DNA of 64,000 bases, taken from positions 1,550,001 to 1,614,000 of the forward strand of contig NZ_SISG01000001.1 in NCBI RefSeq assembly GCF_004310685.1, read 5' to 3'. A model generated the notes under the pieces. The model worked only from the letters and a program-made list of their open reading frames with translations. It had not been told where the DNA came from and did not search any database. A program made the position numbers and the translations under genes. Below, piece by piece: positions 9,566 through 18,000 of this stretch; the stretch's first letter is position 1, and every line of letters starts with the position of its first letter. This DNA is from Glaciihabitans arcticus (GTDB lineage Bacteria > Actinomycetota > Actinomycetes > Actinomycetales > Microbacteriaceae).

Positions 9566-10636
9566 ATGTTCGTCGCGTTACGCGATCTCCGCTTCGCCCG
9601 GGGCCGGTTCGTCCTCATCGGTTCTGTCGTCGCACTCATCACCGTTCTCGTCGGTTTCCTCAGCGGCCTGACGGGAGGACTTGCCACGCAGAACATTTCG
9701 GCCGTGCTCGAGCTGCCCGCGGATCGCATCGTGTTCTCCGCCCCAACGACAGGGGAGGCCAGCGCCACCTTCTCCGACTCCGCTATCACGAAGCAGCAAG
9801 CCACAGACTGGGCGACAACAAACGGAGTCACAGCTGCACAGCCGGTGGGCATCAGTCAAACACGGGGCGAGGCCGGCGACACCCGCGCAGCGATTGCCGT
9901 ATTCGGAGTGGAAACCGGTTTCGACTCCACCACCCCCTCGGCGGACGGCCGACTCGGTCTCTCCGATCCCGCAGCAAAAGCCCTCGACGTGACGACCGGT
10001 GATGACGTCACCATCGCGGGCACCACGTATACCGTCGAGACAATCGCCGGGGACGGGTGGTACAGCCACACCCCTGTCGTACAGATGACCCTCCACGACT
10101 GGCAGGCTTACTCGGCCGCGACCGGCAACCCCGACGCATTCGCGACTGTTCTCGCAGTCACCGGCAGCCCCGACTGGGACGCCGCCGATTCCGCCAACAG
10201 CACCGTCTCCGAGGCCACACTCGGGTCGCTCATGGCGTTGAGCGCATTCCGATCCGAGATCGGATCGTTGCTCCTGATGGTTGTCATGCTCTTCGGCATC
10301 TCCGGGCTCGTGATCGGTGCGTTCTTCACCGTCTGGACCATGCAACGAAAAGGCGACATCGCCGTCCTCAAAGCACTTGGTGCCAGCACCCGGTCACTTG
10401 TCCGCGACGCACTCGGCCAGGCGCTGATCGTCTTGCTGCTGGGAATCGGGATCGGCCTCGGACTCGTCACCGTATTCGGCGCTCTCGCCGGAACCGCCCT
10501 GCCGTTCCTACTCAGCCCGATAACAACCGTCCTTCCGGGCGTAATCATGATCGTTCTCGGGCTCGCCGGGGCCGCATTCGCTCTTCGTTCCGTCACCTCC
10601 GCCGACCCCCTCACTGCCCTCGGGAGCAACCGATGA
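9566..10636 (+). CDS. ABC transporter permease, FtsX/MacB type
   Basis: 356 residues from ATG 9566, with GGAAAGG about eight bases upstream. One transmembrane helix near the N terminus (RFVLIGSVVALITVLVGFLSG), a periplasm-facing MacB-like domain of about 190 residues, then three C-terminal helices with the FtsX-family signature (WTMQRKGDIAVLKALGASTR). Such permeases move peptides, antibiotics or lipids out of the membrane rather than importing solutes. Its stop overlaps the ATPase start by four bases. With the divergent LiaRS-like pair it forms a classic sensor-regulated detoxification module. Confidence 0.9.
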   Translation: MFVALRDLRFARGRFVLIGSVVALITVLVGFLSGLTGGLATQNISAVLELPADRIVFSAPTTGEASATFSDSAITKQQATDWATTNGVTAAQPVGISQTRGEAGDTRAAIAVFGVETGFDSTTPSADGRLGLSDPAAKALDVTTGDDVTIAGTTYTVETIAGDGWYSHTPVVQMTLHDWQAYSAATGNPDAFATVLAVTGSPDWDAADSANSTVSEATLGSLMALSAFRSEIGSLLLMVVMLFGISGLVIGAFFTVWTMQRKGDIAVLKALGASTRSLVRDALGQALIVLLLGIGIGLGLVTVFGALAGTALPFLLSPITTVLPGVIMIVLGLAGAAFALRSVTSADPLTALGSNR

Positions 10637-11325
10637 TCCGCTTGAACAACATCACCCTGACCTTTCCTGACGGTGACACTCGTGTCACCGCCGTCGACAA
10701 CATCTCACTCACCGCCCACCCCGGAACCGTCACCGGCATCACCGGCCCCAGCGGCTCCGGCAAATCCAGCCTCCTCGCCGTCGCTGCAACCCTCATCCGT
10801 CCCGACTCCGGGCAGGTACTCATCGACGACATCGACGCCACCCAGCTGAACCCCCGCGAAGCAACGGACCTACGCCGCAACAACATCGGGATCGTTTTCC
10901 AGCAATCCAACCTGGTCCCCGCACTGACCGCGCGGGAGCAGCTGACCGTAATGAACGAGCTCGGCGCCCAGCACAGTCGACGCAACCGCGCCAAGGCCGC
11001 GGCACGAGCGGATGTACTCCTGGACGCAGTCGGACTCAGCGACCAGGGCGGCAAGCGCCCACACCAGCTCTCTGGCGGTCAGCGTCAACGCATCAACATC
11101 GCCCGAGCCCTGATGAATGACCCCAGCGTTCTCCTCGTCGACGAGCCGACAAGCGCCCTCGACCAAGAACGAGGAGCCAGCATCATCGACCTCATCCTGC
11201 GACTCACCGACGAACTCAACACCTCAACCCTGCTGGTGACCCACGACCTCGTCCACCTTCCACGCATGCATGGCGTAGTCCACATCGTCGACGGCCGATT
11301 CGTCGACGCCCTCGCCACGGCATAA
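10633..11325 (+). CDS. ABC transporter ATPase, LolD/MacB type
   Basis: 230 residues. Walker A GPSGSGKSS (about residue 38), Q-loop VFQQSNL, signature LSGGQRQRINIARAL, Walker B VLLVDEPTSALD and switch-His VTHDL are all present, so it should be an active ATPase. It begins at the ATG inside the overlap ATGA with the permease gene, which fits translational coupling. The longer open frame further upstream in this phase runs antisense-like through the permease and is not real coding sequence. Confidence 0.94.
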   Translation: MIRLNNITLTFPDGDTRVTAVDNISLTAHPGTVTGITGPSGSGKSSLLAVAATLIRPDSGQVLIDDIDATQLNPREATDLRRNNIGIVFQQSNLVPALTAREQLTVMNELGAQHSRRNRAKAAARADVLLDAVGLSDQGGKRPHQLSGGQRQRINIARALMNDPSVLLVDEPTSALDQERGASIIDLILRLTDELNTSTLLVTHDLVHLPRMHGVVHIVDGRFVDALATA

Positions 11326-11358
11326 CCCCATCCGCAGACGCCAGTCAGGAAACTCACC

Positions 11359-11778
11359 ATGGAAACCATCTTCAGCATCCTCCACGTCGTTGCCGCCGTA
11401 TTCATCGTCGGCCCCCTCGCCATCATGCCGATGACCGCACTACGCACACTCCGAACCGGCGACACCGCACGAGCAGCGACCGCAGCGAAGGGTATTCGCC
11501 TCTTCAGCTACCTGTCACTGCTCGTCGCAATCACCGGATTCGGTGTCATGGGAATGTCCGACCCTAAGTACGACCTCACCATCACGACACCCTGGGTACT
11601 CACATCTTTGATCCTCTACGGCGTCGCACTACTCGCAACACTCGCCATCACGGCGCCCGCACTAAAGCACGCCGACGGCGATAGAGGGGCGTCCGCATAC
11701 GCGCGTGCAACAGCAAGCTCTGGAATCGCGACCCTCTGCCTCACCGCCGTAGTCGTCCTTATGGTCTGGAAACCGTGA
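11359..11778 (+). CDS. Small four-helix membrane protein, DUF2269-like
   Basis: 139 residues, 33 bases after the ATPase. Four hydrophobic helices are evident (about 4-26, 47-67, 80-101, 120-137), with the starting pattern ILHVVAAVFIVGPLAIMP typical of DUF2269-like proteins. Function unknown; co-transcription with the exporter suggests a role in the same envelope response. The four bases after its stop begin the candidate left part of the transposition module. Confidence 0.75.
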   Translation: METIFSILHVVAAVFIVGPLAIMPMTALRTLRTGDTARAATAAKGIRLFSYLSLLVAITGFGVMGMSDPKYDLTITTPWVLTSLILYGVALLATLAITAPALKHADGDRGASAYARATASSGIATLCLTAVVVLMVWKP

Positions 11779-11783
11779 CTGTT

Positions 11784-11971
11784 TGTCTCACACTCACCGT
11801 CGAATGTCTTGAAAAACAATAGCTTTCCGAGGCACGCGAAAGCTCCTCCGAGCCTCGGTAGGGAGTGGCGGATTTCCGGGACCCGATCTGTCTTGGAAAC
11901 ATGTCTCACCGCAAAGTGTCTTTGCAACGACGCTTCTAGCAGTTTCCAAGGCAGAATAGATCCGTGAGACA
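11784..11971. promoter_or_regulatory. Res-like site with repeated TGTCT half-sites
   Basis: The gap before the resolvase holds TGTCTCAC (11784, 11902), TGTCTTG (11805, 11889) and TGTCTTTG (11917). It also holds inverted partners: CTTGGAAAC at 11892-11900 faces GTTTCCAAG at 11942-11950, and TGTCTCAC at 11902 faces GTGAGACA at 11964-11971. Paired half-sites directly upstream of a serine resolvase gene are what a multi-site res recombination locus looks like. Some copies could instead be transposase-binding repeats of the left transposon end. Confidence 0.5.
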
Positions 11972-12560
11972 TCTTGGGTATACGCGGGTCAGCACCAGAA
12001 GCCAAGACGCGAAGTTGCAGGTTGACGCTCTGGTCAAATCGGGCGTGCGGGAGCGGGACATTTTCTCCGACGTCACCTCGGGCAGCCGGACCGCGATCTC
12101 ACGCCCCGGGATAAAGAAGCTCCTCGAGCACGCCCAGCCTGGCGACACCGTCGTCGTGTGGCGGGTCGATCGCCTCGGAAGATCCTTGATCGATGTGCTG
12201 AACACGGTGAAGCTGCTCCGGGGGCGTGACATACAGGTGAAGAGCATCTCCGATGGAATCGACCCATCGACGACGTCGGGCCGGCTGATGCTGAATATGC
12301 TCGCCACCTTGGCCGAGTATGAACGCGAGCTGATCACCGAGCGGGTGAACGCAGGGATCACAGCCGCCCGAAATGGCGGCACCAAGTTTGGTCGGCCTTT
12401 GTCCGATCCTGTGGTTGTGGCAGACAAACTCAAGCTCGTCTCCGATGCCCGGGCGAAGGGCCGCACTGCGGAGGATGCGGCAAAGCTCGTAGGGTGGAGC
12501 CGGGCCACTCTTTACCGGCATCAGCAGGCCCTTGCGGCCCGCGAGAGCACCACCGTGTAG
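11964..12560 (+). CDS. Serine resolvase of the transposition module
   Basis: 198 residues from GTG, with the start codon inside the last res-like half-site, so binding would also repress its own gene. Catalytic Ser 10 in GYTRVSTRSQD, core motif VDRLGRSLIDVLN, long helix with EYERELITERV, and a C-terminal helix-turn-helix (AEDAAKLVGWSRATLYRHQ). In Tn552/Tn5053-type elements the resolvase separates cointegrates made by replicative transposition. It lies seven bases upstream of the transposase. A decayed copy of its C-terminal third is found at 19922-20116. Confidence 0.93.
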   Translation: MRHLGYTRVSTRSQDAKLQVDALVKSGVRERDIFSDVTSGSRTAISRPGIKKLLEHAQPGDTVVVWRVDRLGRSLIDVLNTVKLLRGRDIQVKSISDGIDPSTTSGRLMLNMLATLAEYERELITERVNAGITAARNGGTKFGRPLSDPVVVADKLKLVSDARAKGRTAEDAAKLVGWSRATLYRHQQALAARESTTV

Positions 12561-12567
12561 GTGACTT

Positions 12568-13953
12568 TTGGACGCGGCCGAGCGGTGGCGTGTTCTTCGG
12601 CTGCATGTCGAAGACCAGATTCCGCTCACGGTTCTCGCACGCGAAACCGGGATCTCCGCACGGACCCTGCATCGTTGGAACCAGCTTTACCGGGCCAGCG
12701 GCGTCGCTGCCCTCGATCCTCATGACCGCATCGACAAGGGTGCGCGCCGAACCTCAGCAGAGATAGTCGCGTTCATCGAACGGCTGGCCCTCACTCGACC
12801 ACGCCCGAGCATCGCTACCTTGCACCGCCTTGCAGTGAATGATGCGCAAGCTCTCGAGCTGCCGGCGCCAAGCTACTCGACAGTGCGGCAAATCGTGCGG
12901 GCACTTGACCCGGCTCTGGTCACTCTGGCTCTGGAGGGCCCGGTCTCTTACCGAGACAAACACGAACTCGTCCTGCGCCGCCGGGCAGAACACCCGAACC
13001 AGACCTGGCAGTCCGACCACACTGAACTCGACATCCTCATCGTCGGCGCCGACGGGAAACCCGACCGGCCCTGGCTGACGACCGTGATGGACGACTACTC
13101 CCGCGCCATCTGCGGGTACATGGTCTTCAGCGGCGCCCCCTCAGCCATCAACACCGCCCTCGCCCTCCGGCAGGCGATCTGGCGGAAGACGGACCCAGCG
13201 TGGGCAATGTGCGGCATCCCCGACATCTTGCACGTTGACCACGGCTCCGATTTCATCAGCCACCACCTCGAGCGGACTGCCATCGCCCTGCACATCAGGA
13301 TCATCCACTCGACCGTCGGCCGACCCCAGGGCCGCGGAAAGATCGAACGGTTCTTCGGCACCATCAACTCCGAACTGCTGGCCACGCTCCCCGGCCACCT
13401 CGGACCCGGCAGCCGGACCCCCACGCCGGTCCTGAATCTTGCTGGGCTCGATCGTGCGGTCGGCGTATTTATCGGCACCTACAACGACCGGACCCATCGC
13501 GAGTTGGGTATGTCGCCGCGAGATTCCTGGGTCGCAGACGGGTGGCTGCCACGGATGCCCGAAAGTCTCCAAGAACTGGATGGATTGCTCCTTACTGTCC
13601 CAAAGAACCGAGTTGTACAGCGCGACGGCATTCACTTCCAAGGTCAGCGCTACCTCGCTCCGACCCTTGCTCCGTTTGTCGGGCACACCATCACGATCCG
13701 TTACGACCCCCGCGACATCTCTGAGATCCGCGTCTATGACCGGGACACGTTCATCTGTACCGCTATCGATGAAGCCCACCCCAACCTGCGCCTCAGCCTT
13801 CGCGACATCGAAACTGCCCGCCGCGCCCGTCGCAAGCAGCTGCGGCGAGCCATCAACGACCGCATCCCGACCGTTGCCACTCGCGAGGAACCTCGCACCC
13901 CGGAACCCACTAAGCGGAGGCCGAAGCTGCGCACCTACGAAGAGGACGAGTGA
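12568..13953 (+). CDS. DDE transposase, TniA/Tn552/Mu-type
   Basis: 461 residues from a TTG start seven bases after the resolvase stop. Order: N-terminal helix-turn-helix (LARETGISARTLHRWNQLY, about 23-41), a second DNA-binding segment, an RNase-H-fold integrase core and a C-terminal beta domain (HFQGQRYLAP) as in Mu-C transposases. The catalytic residues appear to be Asp 150 (QSDHTELD), Asp 224 (VDHGSDF) and Glu 260 (GKIERFF). That is D,D(35)E spacing, so the enzyme looks intact. The C terminus is very basic. Works with the ATPase that overlaps its 3' end. Confidence 0.93.
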   Translation: MDAAERWRVLRLHVEDQIPLTVLARETGISARTLHRWNQLYRASGVAALDPHDRIDKGARRTSAEIVAFIERLALTRPRPSIATLHRLAVNDAQALELPAPSYSTVRQIVRALDPALVTLALEGPVSYRDKHELVLRRRAEHPNQTWQSDHTELDILIVGADGKPDRPWLTTVMDDYSRAICGYMVFSGAPSAINTALALRQAIWRKTDPAWAMCGIPDILHVDHGSDFISHHLERTAIALHIRIIHSTVGRPQGRGKIERFFGTINSELLATLPGHLGPGSRTPTPVLNLAGLDRAVGVFIGTYNDRTHRELGMSPRDSWVADGWLPRMPESLQELDGLLLTVPKNRVVQRDGIHFQGQRYLAPTLAPFVGHTITIRYDPRDISEIRVYDRDTFICTAIDEAHPNLRLSLRDIETARRARRKQLRRAINDRIPTVATREEPRTPEPTKRRPKLRTYEEDE

Positions 13954-14765
13954 TGAACCAAGCATTCATCGTGACCAAGGAACATCGGCGATTCACCGAG
14001 TTCGCCAACGCTGTGCGGAAGGAGAAGACCATCGGGATCTGTCACGGCGCTGCCGGCGTGGGGAAAACTAACTCCGCCCGTCGGTACGCGAACTGGGACG
14101 CGCTCGAGGCATACATCAACGAGTGGGGTCCGCGTGGGGAGCGCGACGCGAAGCACTACGCCCTCGCGAACCGATCTCGAACCGTCTTCTACACGCCAGA
14201 AGTCCTCTGTCGACCAAAGGACCTCATGAGTGAGCTGATGCACTGGCAGATCAAGGTCGGGATCTGCGCCGATGAGTACCTCCGCTCTCTCCTGCCGGAG
14301 CCGGAAACGGTAAGGCAGAAAGACGTCACACAGCTTGTCGAGCTGCTCATCATCGACGAGGCCGAGCGACTCACCCCCACTGCCCTGGAGCTGCTCCGCG
14401 ATCAGCACGACCGCACCCACCGGGCGATAATCCTGATCGGCATGCCAGGCATCGACGAACGATTCCGCCACTACCCCCAGCTCTACAGCCGCCTCGGATT
14501 CTCACACCACTACCGGACCCTTGGACGTGACGAACTACTCTTCGTCCTAGACCGCCATTGGAAACGCCTTGGCAAGACCCTCGACCCTGACGACTTCACC
14601 GACGCGCAAGCCATTGCCGCGATCGAGCGCATCACCCGAGGCAACTTCCGCCTCCTCGAACGGCTCTTCCCCCATATCAACCGGGTACTAAAGATCAACC
14701 AGCTCGACACCATCACCGACGACGTCATCGAAGCCGCCGCCAGCATCCTCGTCATAGGTAACTAG
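13950..14765 (+). CDS. Transposition ATPase, TniB/TnsC/IstB-like AAA+
   Basis: 271 residues, overlapping the transposase by four bases. Walker A GAAGVGKT (33-40), Walker B ELLIIDEAERL (131-141) and a sensor region (AIILIGMPGIDERF) mark an AAA+ ATPase of the family that selects target DNA and activates TniA/TnsB-type transposases. No TniQ-like third subunit follows, so this is a two-protein system as in Tn552 rather than Tn5053. No target-site adaptor protein was seen in the cargo. Confidence 0.92.
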   Translation: MMNQAFIVTKEHRRFTEFANAVRKEKTIGICHGAAGVGKTNSARRYANWDALEAYINEWGPRGERDAKHYALANRSRTVFYTPEVLCRPKDLMSELMHWQIKVGICADEYLRSLLPEPETVRQKDVTQLVELLIIDEAERLTPTALELLRDQHDRTHRAIILIGMPGIDERFRHYPQLYSRLGFSHHYRTLGRDELLFVLDRHWKRLGKTLDPDDFTDAQAIAAIERITRGNFRLLERLFPHINRVLKINQLDTITDDVIEAAASILVIGN

Positions 14766-15065
14766 CGACACGAAGCGATCACAAAAGGCCGCCACAAAGC
14801 GCCAAACTCCACAGACCATCGCACCGACGACCGACGAGGCGCCTCATAACCGATGGGATACAAGACAGCCGGCTATCAGCAGCAGCTGGCATCCGCGCCG
14901 CAAAACTCGCCTGATACACATCGTTACTGAGCCGCCGCTTACATCCCGAAGCCCTTCCATCCCAACAACTACTCCACCTGTTTTCGGAGGAACCTCTATC
15001 GACCGACGCTCGAGAACGGGCGTGCCCGCGGAGCCACCACGGCGAATGGTGTCCCACCGGTCACA
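14766..15065. other. 300-bp gap between transposition module and cargo
   Basis: No gene seen. One CAAGACA (14861-14867) is the reverse complement of the TGTCTTG half-site at the left of the module, too short to count as a transposon end. The promoter of the large cargo gene should lie here; I could not identify a convincing -10/-35 pair or ribosome binding site. Confidence 0.4.
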
Positions 15066-18000
15066 ATGGTCAGCATGGAGAACCTCGATCAGTTGCGCAC
15101 GACTGAGTCGCGCAAGAAAAGTACAGTCGGCGGGGTAGCCGACAAACGGGGCAATATGTTCGAGCTCTCGTGGGCGATTCTGCATGCCTTGCAATGCATA
15201 CAAGACGTGAGGAGAAGCATCACCCTTGAAGACCTCGACGGAGACCTCGCCCAGGGTTCTGAGTTCACGTATGTGGACGAGCACGGCCACTTCGCTGTCA
15301 CGCAGGTCAAACGTCAAAACAGCATCGCAGACAGATGGAGTATTGCGGCTCTTCGAAGTCACGGCATATTTGACGCGGCAAGGCATCACATCATTGCCGG
15401 TCGCGCCTACCACTTCACTTCGATGACGCCGACCGCCTCGCTACGGGAGCTAAGCGGACGAGCTCGTGAATCTGCCAATCTTCATCAATTCATCAGCCAA
15501 CAGCTGACCCAGGAGCTCGGGTTAGTTTTCGATCAACTCTCGGCGCCCGACGTCCTCGGCGGTGCGGAGAACGCTTGGCGAGTGCTCCGCGGCATGTGGT
15601 TCGAGGTCGCGGACGAGCAGCAGCAGGTAAAGACGAACGCAATGCTTGCCGCCACCATGCTTGAGGGCGCAACGGAATCACTCCTGCCTCTCGCCGTAGG
15701 TGCAGTCTTGCTCGACAATCTCCGCCGGCGCCTCACACGGCGTGAACTGCTCGAAGGCCTGTCCCTCTACGGTGTTGTCGCACGTGACGCCACTGCGAAG
15801 CGGACCGCACACGATGAGGTGCGCGCTACGACCCTCAGCTGGCGCAGCACCGTGGAACGCGAGCTGCTGAGCCCTCCTATTGCGCGAACCGAGTCCGCTG
15901 AGCTAGTCGATCTGATGAGCGCGACACGCCTGGCGCTAGTCGTCGGCGCGGGCGGGGGCGGCAAAAGTTCCGTTGTCTACCAGACGGCAAGCCAGCTCGA
16001 GTCGAATGGCGCCGAGGTGTTGGCATTCCGCCTCGACCGTCGAGGAGCGTTCAGCTCAACAGCCGAGTTAGGGGTGCAGCTCGGCCTCTCAACCTCACCG
16101 GTCGCCGCGCTCCGAATGGCGGCAGATGGCCGCGATGCTGTCTTGATCATCGACCAGCTGGACGCTGTGTCACTAGCGTCGGGTCGACTACCCGACCGAT
16201 ACGACGTGATCGCCGACTTGATCAACGAGGCTATCGCGGTCGAGGGAGTGACGGTCATCCTCGCCTGTCGATTGTTCGACGTCGAGAACGATCACCGAAT
16301 TCGCAAGCTCGATGCCCGGGAGGACGTAAAGCGGCTGACGGTCTTGCCCCTGTCCGACGAGGCCGTCATCGATGCGGTGGGGGCGATGGGCCTTGACGCG
16401 AGCAGGTTAACGCCGAAACAACAAGAGCTTCTCAAATCGCCACTGAACCTCGTGCTGCTGGAAACCGTCGCGAGCCAACCGGGCGCACTCAACTTCACCT
16501 CACGCGGATCCCTGTTCGGGGCCTTTTGGGAGCGGAAACTCCAAACCATCAAGGGCTATCGACCTGAAGTGCGCTTCAACGAAGTGCTGGCTCGCGTCGC
16601 AAACGCTGCAAGCGATCAGCAGACACTATCGGTACCAGTAGAAGTGCTTGACGCCGAGGACTTTATTCAGGACGCCCGTGTTCTGGCATCTGAACAAGTG
16701 CTGGCCATTGACGGCGACACGGTTTCGTTCTTTCATGAAACGTTCTTCGACTACACCTTCGCCCGGCAGTGGCTATTGCGGCGCGAATCAATGATCGAGT
16801 TCTTGGGAGGCCAGGAGCAAGAGCTCTTTCGCCGCGCTCAGGTGCGACAGATCCTCGAGCTGCTCCGTGAACGAGATCCATCACGCTTCCGCAGGGAGAT
16901 CGAGGCGGTGCTCATTGCACCGGCGATCCGCCTCCACATCAAAGAGACAGTATTAAATGTCTTCGTAAACGTTATCGAGCCGACAGACGAGGATCTTGCA
17001 CTATTTCTGCGTATCAGCGAAACCGATTCGACCCTGAGCCGGCGCTTTTGGCAGCAGATCACCCGCCCGAGTTGGTTCGACATATTCCACAAGCGCGGTC
17101 TCATCGAAATTTGGCTGGACAGCAAGGACACGGTACTGCGGGAGCGTGGAGCTGCTTGGCTCGCCAATGCCGGAGACGAACGCGGAGCTGTGGTGGCACA
17201 AATCCTCGCGCCGCGCCGCGCTGCCCCTGACTACCGAGAATGGTTGATTAGGACCACTCAGCGTGCCGAGCTTCACCGCAATCGGCCGCTGTTTGACTTG
17301 ATGCTCGAGGCCGTGCGAGCAAACGACCTGGACCCTTCCGACGACAATCTTGGGTTATTCACCCATAACCTCGCCGCGCACGAACCGCTGTGGGCGATAG
17401 AGCTCCTTCACGCGTGCCTGATGGAGAACCCATCGGCGTGGGCTACTGACCAAACCGGAAAGATCAGCATTCTCGAGTCCCATAGTTACGGCTTCACAGA
17501 AATGATCAAGGGGGCGAGCGAAGCCAAACCCGAGAAGTTCGCTGAAACGCTCGTACCTTATCTGTTAGCGGTCATAGACCGGACATCGTTCGATCGCCAC
17601 GAAGACTCTCTGATCAGTGACCGTCATTTCAGCTTTCGGTTGAAAACACGACCGGGCTCGGACGATATAGGCGAGGAGCTCTACAGCTGCGCTGCCGACG
17701 CCCTTGCGATTTGGGCGTCGACCGAGCCAAAGTCGGTGGAACCACTGTTGAATACTCTCGCCGCGGACGATCACGATGCAGCTCAGGCCCTCTTGTTCCG
17801 GGCTCTGGTCCACAGCGCAGAGCACTTCACCGACTGGGCTGCCCAGTTGATTCTCGAGGGCGGCAACCGACTGCAAAGCGGCTACACCTCAGACGGCCAA
17901 TGGCTCTCGCGAGAACTTGTAGAAGCGATTGCCCCGTTCGTCTCTGACGAGGACCACGCGCGCCTCGAAACTGAATTGCGCGACCTTCGCAATCCGTACG

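Noticed and set aside
10057-10632. Upstream extension of the ABC ATPase frame
   Set aside because: It runs through the permease in another frame with Arg-rich nonsense; the ATG in the ATGA overlap is the natural start.
14861-14867. CAAGACA as the right end of the transposition module
   Set aside because: Only seven bases match the left half-sites; not enough to define an inverted repeat.
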